Shown: positions 29,606 to 41,788 of the stretch, piece after piece
Layout of the letters: each line of letters opens with the position of its first letter
Numbering within the stretch: the first letter of the stretch is position 1
DNA from: Takakia lepidozioides
Taxonomy: Eukaryota; Streptophyta; Takakiopsida; Takakiales; Takakiaceae
DNA length: 64,000 bases
Direction: 5' to 3'
Assembly: GCA_030704615.1 (NCBI GenBank)
Contig: CM060734.1
Location: 40,130,042 to 40,194,041, forward strand
Notes under the pieces: generated by a model
What the model was told of the DNA's origin: nothing
Database searches by the model: none
Seen by the model: the letters and a program-made list of their open reading frames with translations, nothing else
Made by a program: the position numbers and the translations under genes

Positions 29606-30142
29606 TCAATGTTGATTCCGGATGATAGTCTGCAGTTTCCAGTCAACTTCCTCAACACTCTCTCGTAACGCATGACATTCTTTCAGGAGTTTCCGGAAAT
29701 TTTCCTCAAGAGTCTCTTGCAACTCATTCCGAGCATGAGATTTTGTTCTGTAGTTTGCAATTTCTTTCACTTCTAACTCGTCGATCTTCTCCTCACATAA
29801 CTCCTGCAGACCAGAGAGACAAAAGAACTCCGCCTCTTCTATGATACCCCTGAGCAAACTGGTATCACTAAGCCAAATCGTTCCATTGCGAAGATAATTG
29901 AGGACGTGCGTGAATCTCTGTCCATCACGATCAATCCAGAGGGCTGCGTCGTTCCGGACGAGTGCCGTCAGCATGGAATGCTCATCTTTACACAAAGTCT
30001 GCCGTGATGTCTCGAAGCATTGTCCACCGACATTCACGACTACCCTATCCTCATTATACTTTTCCTTCGGGTACTTCCAGCACTCCTCGGCTTCCCCCTC
30101 TGCACGATGCAGCGAGCGCGGATCCATGAACAGCACTTGCAT
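29606..30142 (-). CDS. KCTD-like BTB/POZ (T1-type) domain protein
   Basis: This is a single-exon frame with 178 residues from the ATG at 30142. The frame is open to 30289, but the broken sister copy has its ATG at the equivalent of 30142 and a TATA box further upstream, so I prefer the shorter start. The BTB-T1 core includes VVVNVGGQCFETSRQTL, DEHSMLTALVR, LWIDRDGQRFTHVLNYLRNG and EEAEFFCLSGLQELCEEKI. It resembles plant FIP2/KCTD-type proteins, which form oligomers and often act as adaptors for CUL3 ubiquitin ligases; that role is family knowledge, not shown here. The C-terminus is a short helical tail that diverges from the sister copy. The position matching the sister's TATAAAG is altered (GGTAAAG), so its promoter may differ. 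Confidence 0.8.
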   Translation of the reverse strand: MQVLFMDPRSLHRAEGEAEECWKYPKEKYNEDRVVVNVGGQCFETSRQTLCKDEHSMLTALVRNDAALWIDRDGQRFTHVLNYLRNGTIWLSDTSLLRGIIEEAEFFCLSGLQELCEEKIDELEVKEIANYRTKSHARNELQETLEENFRKLLKECHALRESVEEVDWKLQTIIRNQH

Positions 30143-30289
30143 CGCCAACTGAACATCACATTGTCGCACACGTCTCTCTCTCAGATCGAGACTCGCTTCA
30201 CACACTCCCACAGCTTCCGCTTCTTTACCGGAGCTGCGCAGCGGCGAGCCGGCGGCCTGTCGGGCCATCGCGGCGCCACATGGTGCCAT

Positions 30290-33200
30290 GCAAAATACTA
30301 CTTACCAGCAAAAGGCGCCCCAGGAAAGGCTGTGGTAAACTCAATTTTAAGCAAGGGCAGTAGCATCCAGCCTTTCCTTACAATGTATTGATCTCACAAA
30401 CTGGCTGTATGCTTTTCATTTGTTACTACAAGTGAACAAGTACTTGACAGATGGAAGAGAAAGAGGAGGTGGTACTACATCAAAAGTGGAGGTTGTCTCA
30501 CCAGGAAAATTTCTGGCCTGCTTGCTTGCAGTTTTAAATAACTATACTAGAATGGACCTCCTGTTGAGGTGGATTGTTGTCTGACCGTATCAGGAAGCCC
30601 AGGTGGAGGCTTGGCAACAAGGAGATACCAAATGCTAAGTCCCCTCTCTCTTCTTTTCAATTACTGTCCACAATTTGATTCAACCAGGCTCACATCTACC
30701 ATCTGAATTCAGCCAAGACCCTTTCTTATTCCACTTTCCTCATTTACAATTTTACAGATCGATCACCAGTGACCGTCGATCCTACTCTGGTCTGGCTCCT
30801 CGTTCAGAGGGCAACCTATGCACACATCTCACGCTATCCTGCCTATGCACAGTACTGGAATGCTGACAACAACCCTGTGAGTCTTTCTCATAGCAAGGAT
30901 GAGGTTCATTTTTCTGGCCTTATTCCTGCATCTGCCCTCCCAGTTGATGAGAGAGGTGGAGGGGAAGAATTTCTCCTAAAGTTCATGTCACTCTTCTCAT
31001 TCTATATTGGATTGTGATTGCTCGGTTCTTGCAGAATGCTGTGACTGATGTACAGAGGGTACGGACGCCACCTATTCTGAATATTGGAAACTTCTTGCAT
31101 AGGATGTAAGTATTCTCTCCTTCCTTTAGCCTTCCTCTATCTGACGAGCAACTATTCAGTTCAATATCTTGTTCTCTGAAGAGCATTCCAACAGAGGCTT
31201 GTAGGTGTGAGTTTAAGAGCTAGATCTTGCCACCATGAAGGGGTGGGTGGGCATTTTGGTGACAGTATTGTTGGGTGTTTTGCGCCAATCTGCAGGGATT
31301 GACATGTACCTACGATCCGTGAAATTGACATGCAGATGGATCCATCTGCAGGTATTGACGATGAGTACCACCATAAGAATGACAAGGTACCTTCTATTTC
31401 CTTTTTCCACCTGTAGCTACTTTGATTTGAACTTCCACTACCTGTGCTGGGATATTGGCATCTTTGAGTTTGCTCTCGAAGAATGACCGGGGTCTGGGCC
31501 TGATGAGCACCTATCAGCCCCAGCATTCCTTTGAACCAAGGCCAATAAAATTGCAGTTACTTCGCACAGGTCAGGAGCTCTCTGACCCAAGGCAGTGGTT
31601 GATTGTTACAAGGGTTTCATGTCACCTTTGTATCCACATTCCATTTATTCTACGCAAGAGCTGGCATTCAATCCAGTTAGAATAGTTCCCTATGTGCTTC
31701 CTCTCGATGGCTGCTGCAGCTTTTGGGCACCTACATCCCAGTATGCAGCACTTGTGTCTGCCCTTTGTGAGCTGAAATGGTGGGTAATTGTAGGTGTATT
31801 GTTGGAAAGGCCTCTGATTCTCTGTGTGGCAAGACCTTGATGGTTTCTCCAGGGTAATTCATTAACCTGAACATTTTGTGGAAGCAACCAAGTTGTGCTT
31901 GTCTTCTTTCGTCATAATTTGGCAGTCTGTGTTGAGTAATCCATCCACAACACCTCTCCCATGTGGTGATGGCATACTTTGTCCAACATATTTACTTCCT
32001 GATGTTTATAGTTCTGGTGCTTTCTGAGGGAGGAGCATTTCTTGTTAAAACCCCACTCTGACAAGTATCTCAACATCACATCTTTAGTTGGTCATAACTA
32101 GCAGATATCTGCCTCTCATAACCAGCTAATTCTCTCCTGATTTTCAGAGTCCAGGTGGGGATACAAGAAGATATGAGTGGTTGGGTGTGATGGTTGCAGT
32201 ATACAGAGCAAAAGATAGGTGGTGTTGTACCACCCGAGCTGTTCACCAGCAAAGTACAGAACTTGATACACAAGAACTCCGACAAGCCTAAGGCAAAAGG
32301 AGTGAAGAAAGAGGAAGATGACATTGTTTCTATTGTATGGAGGATCAGGCTGATGAGGTTCAGGTAACCTCTATTTGTTGGTGACTGGTGGCTATTCAGG
32401 AGCAGTGAAAGGGTTCATAAACTCAATTGCCATTTCTGTGACAGCTGGGCTGACCTGGGAATGTTGTGGCAACTAATGATTTGTGATCTTTTGGCGAGCT
32501 TGTAGGGAGGCGGACACATGGTGAAGTTGGGGTTGCAAGAGGTTGGAGATAAATTCTGATAGTAGCGTTGTTTCCCAGGCCAACATCAGTCTTGCAGGGT
32601 TGGATGAGAGTGGACCTCAAGATATGGATGATGGGATTCCACTAGACACAGATGCTGGTGCAACAGCTGATGAGAATGAGCTCAATGTGCCAGATTGCGC
32701 TCAGCCTGCCAAGGGCCTGTCACCACCATCTGCAGCAGATATTTCCCCCAATCACACAAGTGGTAGTGCACCCAGTGCACCTCCAAGGCCTCTGGGCCTG
32801 ACTGAAGTTGTAATGCTTGAAGCAGGCAGTAAAGATTTGAGTCCCAAGAAATCAGAAAGCAAACAAAGTGGACGGAAACAGTCTCATGCCGATAATTGAG
32901 CACTTCTGCCGAGGCCTGGTGGAAGGCGAATTTCTTACTGTAAAAGTGTACAGCTTGTGTGTTTGTGCTGGATCCATGTCTTCCAATGGATGGTTTCTTT
33001 GAAGGAATTTTGCACATGTACACTGACAGGCCTTGTAAGATTAGATAGTCCTTTGACTTCAGCTTACGGCTTTGGATTAGACTTCAGCTTAGTGCCACCT
33101 TACACTTGGGACCAAGACCAAAAAAGCTTGGAGCATTCCCATTGGCCAATGCTCTTTTCTTGGTTGTTTTATGGTCGCTACAGACCAAGACCAAGAAAAG

Positions 33201-33778
33201 TGGAAATGATGTGGCAACTAGGTTGCGGGACTATGGAGGTGGTAGACTAGGAAAAAACTCCATGGGAGGCCCCACTTTTGGCAAGTGGACCGAGTATGAA
33301 TCTAATTTTTCAGAAGATCATTGCGTCACATGAACTTTTATCCCCATTAGTCTCCCCACCATTTGCTTTTTGGTCACTACTCTTGTAGCAAGTTTGAGAA
33401 TGAAAAGTGTTCATGGAATGTGGAAGATTTGCAAGCTATTCCAACCAGATGCATGGTGAAAACTAGTGTATTCAGAATCTTGTGTCTCCTCTTGTACAGG
33501 GTGCGAAGGGAAGCCAGAGGCTATATCAAATGTTAAAAGATCTGCACTCTCACATGAAGTGGTAGCTCTCACTTGTTTGGCCTTGGTCTTAAGGCCTTCA
33601 CACACTACCTTCGGTCCTTTGGATATTAATATTTTGTATGCATCTAAGGACCAAGAATGGGACCAAAAGTTCTTCAACTAGCCCCATTGTTTCTTGGTCC
33701 CTGGCCCTTAGCTGAACAATGTATGGATACCAGCTTAACCTATGTATTGTATCTCAAAACCTGAATTGAATTCTGAAT
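30290..33778 (+). other. Unrecognised exon-like segments, possible gene or relic (+)
   Basis: Several stretches bounded by plausible splice sites look coding. About 30767-30878 reads SPVTVDPTLVWLLVQRATYA before a gtgagt donor. 31036-31106 reads NAVTDVQRVRTPPILNIGNF before gtaagt. About 31317-31386 reads IREIDMQMDPSAG. 32209-32363 reads YTEQKIGGVVPPELFTSKVQ and a Lys/Glu-rich helix. 32578-32899 reads ANISLAGLDESGPQDMDDGI to a stop. I could not join all of them in one frame and do not recognise the protein. It may be a gene with exons I misjudge, or a decayed copy. 32900-33778 holds nothing I can name. Confidence 0.3.
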
Positions 33779-36343
33779 TCAAGAGACTGAATCTTGAGAA
33801 ATTGGAATCTGGAGCAGCATTCGGAGCACCTCCTTGCTCAATGGGCGCTCAGCTGGCTGATCATCAGTGCAAAAGACTGCAATCTTCATTGCCAGCAGCA
33901 TCTCCTTCTCTTCCGATTCTGATCCTCGCAGCTTTGGATCCAGGGCATCTATTGCAGTGCCAGACTGCAGCAGGCTCTGCAGCCAGTGCCCAATGCTCCC
34001 GCCCACAGCTTCCACAAAAAATTGGCTAGTGGGCAACCTCCCTGTCAACAGCACAGCCAGCACCACCCCAAAGCTGTACACATCGCTCTTCTGTGTGAAC
34101 CTGTGCACCACATAAAACTTCCAGTCAAACTTCTACAGTACCTATTGGTGTCTTTGAATGAGAAAAACTTGGATGCAAGAGAACAACAGGAGTAGCATCT
34201 TCACTCTTTGAGTTTCTGGTGATACAAGGATATGATCTAGCATTGATGCAGAGATGATGATTATGCTTGGTAGGGGGAGGTGATGGAGCTCAAGCTGGTA
34301 CCTGCAAGTCTGGTGGTATTCAGGGGCAATGTAGCCCACAGTACCAGCAACACTTGTGGTGACATGCGTTTGGGTCTCGGGGATGATCTTGGCCAGACCA
34401 AAATCAGCAAGATGAGCCTCAAAGTCACCGTCCAGCAGAATGTTGCCAGGCTTCACGTCACGGTGCACAATCTTGGGCACACTATCGTGGTGGAGGTAGG
34501 ACAGACCCTGTGCAACCCCGACTGCAATGCGATAGCGCATAGGCCATGGCATCTCCAGTTCCCCCGATATCATCTTGTGTAGGGCACCCTCCAGGCTGCC
34601 ATTGGGCATGTACTCATACATGAGCAAGTGCACGTCTGGCTTGTGGATGTATGCGAGCAGTGTGACGAGGTTCCGATGCTTGATGCAACCCAGAGTCTCC
34701 AGCTCTGCCTGGATTTGCCGATGGCTAGAACTACGGTTGCTGTCCGTGCCTGCTAGTTTCTCAGCCTCTAACTGAACCAGGACAGTTTTGATGGCCACCA
34801 CCGTTCCATTTTCCAAGTACACTTTATAGACCTTACCGGTGCCTCCAGCCCCGATCTCCTCTGCTGTGGTCAGCGAGTCCTCCTTATCGAGGAAGGAGAG
34901 CATCTTGGGAGTAATGTGGGTGTTAAATATGACAGGACCCTTGAGGTATGGAGTCCCATTACGTATTAGATAGATACAGAGGCGGAGCGTCAGAGCAAAC
35001 AGTATGGCAGCAAGTGCACCTGCTACTGCCCCCAAGGCTATGCCCACCCCCCATTTTCTGCCCGTGTGCCTGTTCTTCCGATGCGAGGTAGCTGCCTGCA
35101 CGGCTGGAGCAGGCACCGCCGCAGTCGTGTAGCTAGTACTTGTATCTGTCATTACTCTCCGAGTCCTGACCAGACTTGGCGAAGGGCTATGTCTTACCTG
35201 TTGAGAAGAAATCCCTGTATGGAAATACTTGGTCAACACTCTAGGAAGAGAAATCCTGGAGAGCTGAGAAAAAAGAGGGGCTGTTACACCACGACAGGCT
35301 TGCAGAGGCCGGCCACAAAGGCCTGAGTTACCAAGAAATGCGGTCACTCTAGGCCCCTCCTGTATCCATTTACCTTGGGGAATTGGCCCACTTAGTCGGT
35401 TGTTTGAGACCCGCAAATCTTGCAGACTCTGCAGCTCCGCAAATGACGAAGGGATGGATCCGCTGAAAAGATTGTCGGATAAATCTAGGAACTGCAGACG
35501 AGTGCAATGTGCGAGATCCTTAGGGAGAAACCCTTCGAGGAGATTGTCGTCTACAGCAAGGGACTGTAAGTTTCTTAATTTGCCCAAATGCACAGGGATA
35601 CTCCCCACTAAGTGATTGCCACTGAGATACAATTCGCTCAGCATCGCACATGCCCCCAAATGCTGCGAAATTTTTCCTGTGATGAGGTTGTGAGCCAAGT
35701 CCAGCACTTGCAGTTCCTTACAAAGATTGCCCATGGGGTGAATTTGCACCCCCTCCTGGCCGTTTCCTAACTTTTTCGGAAGTTGAAAGAGGGTATCCAG
35801 ACTTCCAGAGAACTGATTCCCAGATAGCAGTACCGTTCGCAGGGAATTCAATCGTGTCAAAAGGCCCAAGGGAAGGAAACCAGAAAGCCCGTTATCACGC
35901 AAATCCAGGGTCACAAGTGAGTGGCAGGCAGTGAGCTCTCTGGGGATGGACCCTGAAAGCTGATTATCCACAATTGTGAGAGACCTCAGTGCAGAGAGCT
36001 TCCCCAGTTGTGCAGAAATTGACCCCTCCAATTTTTTGAAGCGCAGCTCCAGACTCACCACACGGGTGGCATCACTACTGATCTTACCGCATCCCACTCC
36101 AGGCCACAGGCAGGGATTCTCATTCACTCTCCACTTCTGTAAAGCTCCCGTTGGATCACTCACAATTCCTCTCCGAAATGCAAGCAAGGCAGCTGCATCC
36201 CGCTTCAGCTCTTCCCCGAATTCATCCCCCCCCTCTCCGTGCTCCTCATAGTTGAACGCCGCTGCAATGCAGTCCATGAAGCAACCAAACACACAGAGTG
36301 CTACCACTGCCATACGCCAGTTGAATGCACGCACTTTTCCCAT
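33779..36343 (-). CDS. LRR receptor-like serine/threonine kinase, two exons
   Basis: Exons 36343-34302 and 34100-33779 are joined by a phase-2 GT-AG intron inside the kinase activation region (YHQTC-R-FTQKSDVYSFG), giving 787 residues. It has a signal peptide (residues 1 to about 28). An LRR N-cap follows with DAAALLAFRRGIVSDPTGAL and CLWPGVGC. Roughly nine LRRs run from about 90 to 330 (for example LDLRDNGLSGFLP). Then come a Ser/Thr/Pro-rich juxtamembrane stretch and a single membrane helix (about 430-458). The kinase runs from about 495: IGAGGTGKVYK, VAIK, HRDVKPGNILLD, DFGLAKI and GTVGYIAPEY. All catalytic residues are present, so it should be active. It is a plasma-membrane receptor of unknown ligand; I cannot assign the LRR-RLK subfamily. 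The intron holds a long CT/A-rich stretch but no lesion. Confidence 0.92.
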
Positions 36344-37665
36344 CTTAACCCCCCTGGATGTTCAAAGCTCTTCCTTTTCCAGCTGACTCCTAGTCCGTAG
36401 CCAGTTCTGGTAAACTTTAGCTTTTCGTTGCATCCCTTCCACCATCCTCTCTCTCAACCCGACTGCCAAAAACTGTGAGCTGTTTCTTAAATTGCTCTCT
36501 GAATCTCTCCTTCTCAGCCCACTTGTAGGACACGCCCCCACTCCATAACTTACTCTCTGTCTCTCGGCTCACCTCAAGTCCATCGCCGGACCCCACACGC
36601 TGACGAACACGAACGCTGAGTGTATCAAAAGTCTTCCTTTCCGTCATCTTTTCCTCACTGCGTGCCCATCAACACGTTATCACTTTGCCGCGCGCTGGAA
36701 TCTTTCCAAGCTGCCCCCAACCCTGCCCGTTCTCTTTGCCCCCCCTTTCTTTCCGGGCCGTCAGATTTTACCGACAGTCTCAGAAGATGGGCCGGATGAG
36801 TCCCTTCTTTGGAGGATGGATGAAACTTGGACTGCGGATTTTCAGTGAATGTGGCTACGGCCGACACCGGTTGGCGTCATGTCTCTTACTTTCCGGCAAG
36901 GACCGGTGTCATTCTAAACGTCATTTCTATTATCTTCCGACTTTTAGGGTTGGTGGTGTACGTAGAATATGACAGCATTCCAAGGACACTATTACTCAGG
37001 CTACATCTAAGCATGTCAACTAGCAGTTCCTTTTCCTGTAGGAAAGCCTGAATGATTTCAGACTACATATGCAGTAAGGAATGTCTAGGTGAATTGTGGT
37101 GGTGTGGAGGAGCATTGGGGAAGAAGGGGTGGACATTCAAAGCTGCTCTCAGGTCCTTCGCTTTGATTTGCCCAAAACGCCCTGCAGCCTTATCGTGCAC
37201 GTTGCTTGGGATCCACCTACATGTGCCTTGTGGTTCTGTGGAGAGGTATGGCAGGCCATTCGGAAGAAATAGATATAGATATTTGTTACACTGGGACCTG
37301 AACAAATCCTGAAACTGATAGGAACAACCGCCCACTTTTGCAAAAACGAGAGATTGTACAATTACAAAGCCACACCTTGCTATTCTACTTGTCTGACCAT
37401 TGTGAAGAGTCTTTCCAAAACTCATGTCTGCACTGCTATATGCTCCATGGTAGACCTTCGTTGTTGAAAACTCCGACATACTTCAATCAAACTTCCTGAT
37501 AGTCCTTTGTAGTGCCAAAGGACAACCCCCTAAAATCTTAGTGAATCAAAATTGTCATGCCCTACTGTCGTGCCAGTGATATGTCATGCCCTACTGACAG
37601 ACTAATTGCTATCTCCAGACCACATTTTAAAAGCCCGGGGAACAATTCTGCATAGAAACTAGCTT
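36344..37665. other. Upstream region of the LRR kinase and spacer
   Basis: 36344-36700 is likely promoter and leader of the LRR kinase gene. A long open frame exists at 37063-37479 (minus), but it has no domain I recognise and a competing open frame on the other strand, so I do not call it. Confidence 0.35.
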
Positions 37666-37878
37666 GTGATACATATCCTAGAAAAAATTGAAAGATGCGA
37701 GAAAGGCATTTCAGCAGATTCCATTAAAATTTATGTCCGCCTCTTGCGCATGAAGATGAAAAGCCTGGAAGTCGGAAAACAAGTGCACGCTCAAATTATC
37801 CAAACCTTTGTCGATATATATATTAAGCGCGGGAGCATTGTGGATAAATGTTCACAAAAATGCCAAATAATCAGGTAA
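37666..37878 (+). pseudogene. Pentatricopeptide repeat (PPR) gene relic
   Basis: The frame reads YVRLLRMKMKSLEVGKQVHA, then QIIQ, then TFVDIYIKRGSIVDKC. This matches the common plant PPR wording ...LL..C...K.LE.GKQVHA.II... followed by ...VDMY.KCGSI.DA. The intervening part of the repeat is lost and the frame stops soon after. PPR proteins bind organelle RNA; this fragment cannot. Confidence 0.55.
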
Positions 37879-38244
37879 GGCTGCAACGTATCATTCCTGG
37901 ACCACTGTTGTGATACCATATTCTGTCATTGCTGCAGGCATACCAGCAGCTTACATTGATTTCTAAACACATTCTCCTTCATTTTTTCTTATCTTCATTC
38001 TCTAGGCATCTCAACTCATTGTACAATTGTCTATAAAGAAATACCACATCCTTAGCCCATAATGCGCCACAGACACTAAGTTTTGAGCAGCAAATGCAGT
38101 TGACGGACCAGCCGCTCACTCCCTCCAAGCTAGTCCAGCCAGAACAGCAGAACAAATGAAATCTCACTGCAGAATGCATGCAGCTCCCATTACAAATTCT
38201 CAATCATTGTTAGACTAATCAGCTCTTCCCGGAGACAGGTGTAC

Positions 38245-41200
38245 TCACTTTTTGAGGAACACATCATCAGCGGGGTCGGGGATGTATATGGCTGTACTAA
38301 AATCAGCTAACAAAACCAACCTCTCCCCTCGTTGCACAAATTGTGTCGTACAGAGATCCTGATGAAGAATGCACTTCTCGTGCACCTTCGCGGTGACATC
38401 CAAGGCCAATCTGGCCCTCCTCGTATCCCAGGATACCACTGGTGAACCAGCATCCTCCATCCCTAGGAAAAAAAGCAAACCTCCAAACAGCCAACCTGCA
38501 CCCAGAGTCTTCACAATCTCCTTCCCCTGTACAATGCTCATCCATCAAAGCTTTTGAGGTTTAAACTTGGGTGGCAACAAGAACTGGGATATTCTTTGCA
38601 GGATCTTGTCACCTATTATTATAGTCGGTCTCCTCAAATCCAACTCATGAAACCACATTAGAGGAGGCACAAGTATGCAAGAGTCAAGCATGGGACCTAT
38701 AGTAAAATTGTTGCCAGTGCTTGGTAGGTGGAAACCCATCAAGTGAGCAAGATACTTGCTCATCAGTACCTCACTATGGGTACTTTCATGGTTATGGGCA
38801 AAAAAAAACTTCTTCAACCTGGCACTTGCCTACACCTATGTGCACGGTGAGTGGGTGCAAATAAAGTACCAAACAATGTCAAATGAATTAGATGTGGAAG
38901 ACTGCAACACGATGGCCTCAAAATTTGTAATAATTTTACCAAATGAACATTGGACGGATGTCCACAGAATAATATTATGTAGACTGTTTTTTAGGACCAA
39001 ATTGCTATTTGTCTGATAGGTTTCTGTCTATGGATCTCTACTGACTCTTTATTATGTTAAGTTTACTACCCCTCAATTCCAATGGGATGTGTCTCCTAAG
39101 GAAGTTGCGGCCCCAAGAGAATGTCTAGGTCAACACTCACACGGTACAATCAATCAGTATGACTCCATATTGCCAAGGCAAGCGGCAACCTACTTGACCA
39201 TTATGTAGGACATACAATATTACTCACATCCTCACATGCTTTCATTGGGCAACTTTGTCGTCAATGAGGTGATCCAGAAAGGAAAAATGTTTACTTTGCA
39301 CTGTCCAAAAATTACATTCTTGTAAAAAGGAAGAGAACCTCTTTCTGCCTCTAAACTTTCACAAGCATGCATGACAATACTACAATATAGTGTTTTGTGG
39401 GTAATTTAGGGGTCCCCAGGCATGCAGGAGTCCAGATAAGACAATAAAATTGTTACGAGTGCCTACTGGATGGAAGCCCATCAAGTGAACAAGACTGTAC
39501 CCGTTGCTCACCTCACTCTATGCACAACAAACAATGTCTTATGAGTACATTCTATGCACATACTACTGAAAAGATCATGAAACTTGGGAGTGGTGTCTCA
39601 ACTCTTATACCTGGAGGTCTTCAAAGATGCTGATACACCTGGAGCTCATTCCAAAAGTCCGCCTCTGCTTCTGGGTACTTTGCAATGTCCCATATTTTAA
39701 AAATTGCTTGGTGGGCCCTCCACTGTCCTCTTCTCACCTAACAAAAATAAAACCAATACAAATGCCAATACAAATTAAATGCACCGGTCAAAAGCATATT
39801 AACTGAAATATGTTGAGAAACAAGATGTTAGACCCTCATTCTTTGCTCTCCTAATAGGTAGAGATATCACACCAATGAAGCTCCTAACTCTGCTTTGTGT
39901 TGTTCATGACACAAAGTAAAGGACAATCAGCAGCATTAAGGACTGCCCTAGAGATGCTGAGTGCTCCATATGCGTGGTGCCGTTTGAAATGGCCTTGCCG
40001 AGGTCCAAGATTCCCAAAGGGAACTCAATCAAGTTATCGCCACAGAGGGGCTGCTTTCGCTTCCCGTTGTCACTGCTAGTACCGCTTCCGCTCCCGCTTC
40101 CTCTCCTAGGGGTGCGGATGTGAATAATCGTCCACACACATGTATTGACCGTGTTCAGTATAAATTAGGCTTGGAGGCTAATTTTTTCAATAGAAATGCT
40201 ATTTATCTTCATAGTTATTTTAGATAAATGATCAATTATACCTATCAGTATCGTGTCCAGTGCTAGTGCCACCAGTCTCTCCAAGCGGGGCATCCGGTCC
40301 CTGGTCAAGTTGGAAAGTATGAGGTTCCAAACAATAAACCTCCAAATCCTGGTACATCCCACTTGAAATTTGGGGCGTAACCCCCCAGTCATTTGGATCA
40401 AGGAATTTTTCGTGGTATGCCAACCAGAGCATATACAGTAGGACCTTGCGTGCCTCTGGGTGGGTCATGTTGATATCAAATGTGTCAGTATATTCCACTT
40501 CGTTCACATTTCCGTTGATTGGTTGACGGCAGCACACTATGTACTTGTTTGATATTAATAAGGAGTACCGACATCCCTCAAGCACCTAAAAAACACAAAC
40601 AATTTATCTTAATAAACAAACAATGCACCTTTCAAGCATATGGATATCAACCTTGAAGACTTGACCCTACTGAATGAATCTGACTTGGGAGGCTGAAGTG
40701 TCTAATGTCTGTTGCCTAAGGATTGTCCAATTGAGAAAAAAGTTAGGCATAAAACTACCATAAAGCCCATCAAGTGATCAGCAAGACTGCACCTGCTCCT
40801 GAGTACCCCTCATATATTGCGGGCAACTTTATGGTTGGGAGCAAAAAGAATTTCTTACCTCTCGCAAACTGAAGAATGACATTTGTGTACCTTTATGTAC
40901 CTTCATTTAAAGCCTAGTGATAACTCATCATCAAAATCTAGCGAACTCAGTGCCAAACGGTCAATGGCTAGGACAAATTTGAGAGTCTAGCTACTACTGA
41001 GAGTCGAGCACAGATGCTGGAGGCAGCTAGTTCAGGCATAGATGGGGATAGTCTTGTATTGTTAGGGAGGCCTCCCACCACAAGGGATGGGGTCGATCAA
41101 GAGTAATATGGTTCTATTAGTGCAATGCATGGCACACGCAATCCTGTCGCGGGGCTCCTTCACAACATGCAGCTTGAGAAGCATCAAATCACTCTCACTC

Positions 41201-41740
41201 CTAGCAAGAACCTGGATGACATGGATGATTTGAGAAACTTACTGAGTACATCAATAACTGTGCCACTGGCTTGGCCACTTTCAATTTGTCCTCATCACTT
41301 CCCTGCAATAACTCGTGGAAGTGTCTCCCATCGTGTTGTTCCCGCCACTGGCCTTGGCATTCTATAGGCATAATGACTTTGACTGCCTCCAAACTTGTCG
41401 GATTGTAAGATTCAGCCATAAGATCCATTAATGTGTGACTTGGACAATCAATTTTCCCTATCGACTCTGTCAAACGGGCATGCAACCCCATAATTTGTGC
41501 AGCATCATTCACCGGCTTAAACAAAGTATTCACTATGCTGCTGATCACTTGTGACTCCCTCGCAATGGGTTCTCCAATTGAATACATGGTGCTATGGTAT
41601 TTACGAGGAACCAAATGTCGCATGAACAATGCCTTGTGTATGATCAGCCAATCATTGAAGAGATCCCAACGGCCTACTCTCTCGACGATCTTCCCATGAT
41701 TCACAGGGTGTGTCAAGCCCAAGGATTTTTTTCTTCCCAC
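38245..41740 (-). CDS. Unfamiliar gene with degenerate kinase-like C-terminal part (several exons, model incomplete)
   Basis: Likely exons (minus strand): 41740-41243 (MGRKKSLGLTHPVNHG..., gtaagt donor), 40585-40242 (VLEGCRYSLLISNKYIVCCR ... VEYTDTFDINMTHPEARKVL), then from 40105 (RRGSGSGSGTSSDNGKRKQP), and a region 38817-38245. Between 38541 and 38245 the frame reads ARLALDVTAKVHEKCILHQDL, a 20-residue gap, then LLADFSTA. This parallels the HRD and DFG motifs of kinases, with HRD as HQD and DFG as DFS. A gtgagt donor after LKK suggests the gene continues left, perhaps to 37979. The architecture (novel N-terminus plus atypical kinase) recalls kinase-like genes of plants and fungi outside the receptor class. 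I do not recognise the N-terminal family. The first two exons lie in the left arm of the large inverted repeat. It could be a pseudogene. Confidence 0.4.
38690..38830 (+). repeat. Local repeat family, copy 1
   Basis: It shares with 39424-39530 and 40741-40860 the segment around AAATTGTTGCCAGTGC, GGAAACCCATCAAGTGAGCA and a following GGGCAAAAA...CTTCTT. Copies are clearly diverged. Copy 3 is inside the palindrome arm. Confidence 0.55.
39424..39552 (+). repeat. Local repeat family copy 2, joined to dispersed repeat copy D
   Basis: It contains AAAATTGTTACGAGTGCCTA and GGAAGCCCATCAAGTGAACA. It ends in AACAAACAATGTCTTATGAG plus TACATTCT, the core of the dispersed repeat family seen at 23300 and 49025. 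Here the two repeat families meet. Confidence 0.5.
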
Positions 41741-41766
41741 TACCTCCCCTGGGAGCTTTGCACTGA
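40303..41766 (+). repeat. Left arm of large inverted repeat (about 1,464 bp)
   Basis: Base x pairs with base 83555-x near the centre, and with 83556-x after a single-base insertion in the right arm near 42595. By eye I find only that insertion and one substitution near the outer end (CATAC against CAGAC). The left arm ends inside exon 2 of the kinase-like gene. Exons and intron are equally conserved. Confidence 0.95.
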
Positions 41767-41788
41767 TTTTTTGGAATTCCCTAGGCGC

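Noticed and set aside
37063-37479. 138-codon open frame on the minus strand upstream of the PPR relic
   Set aside because: It has no domain, no splice or promoter support, and competing open frames on the other strand.
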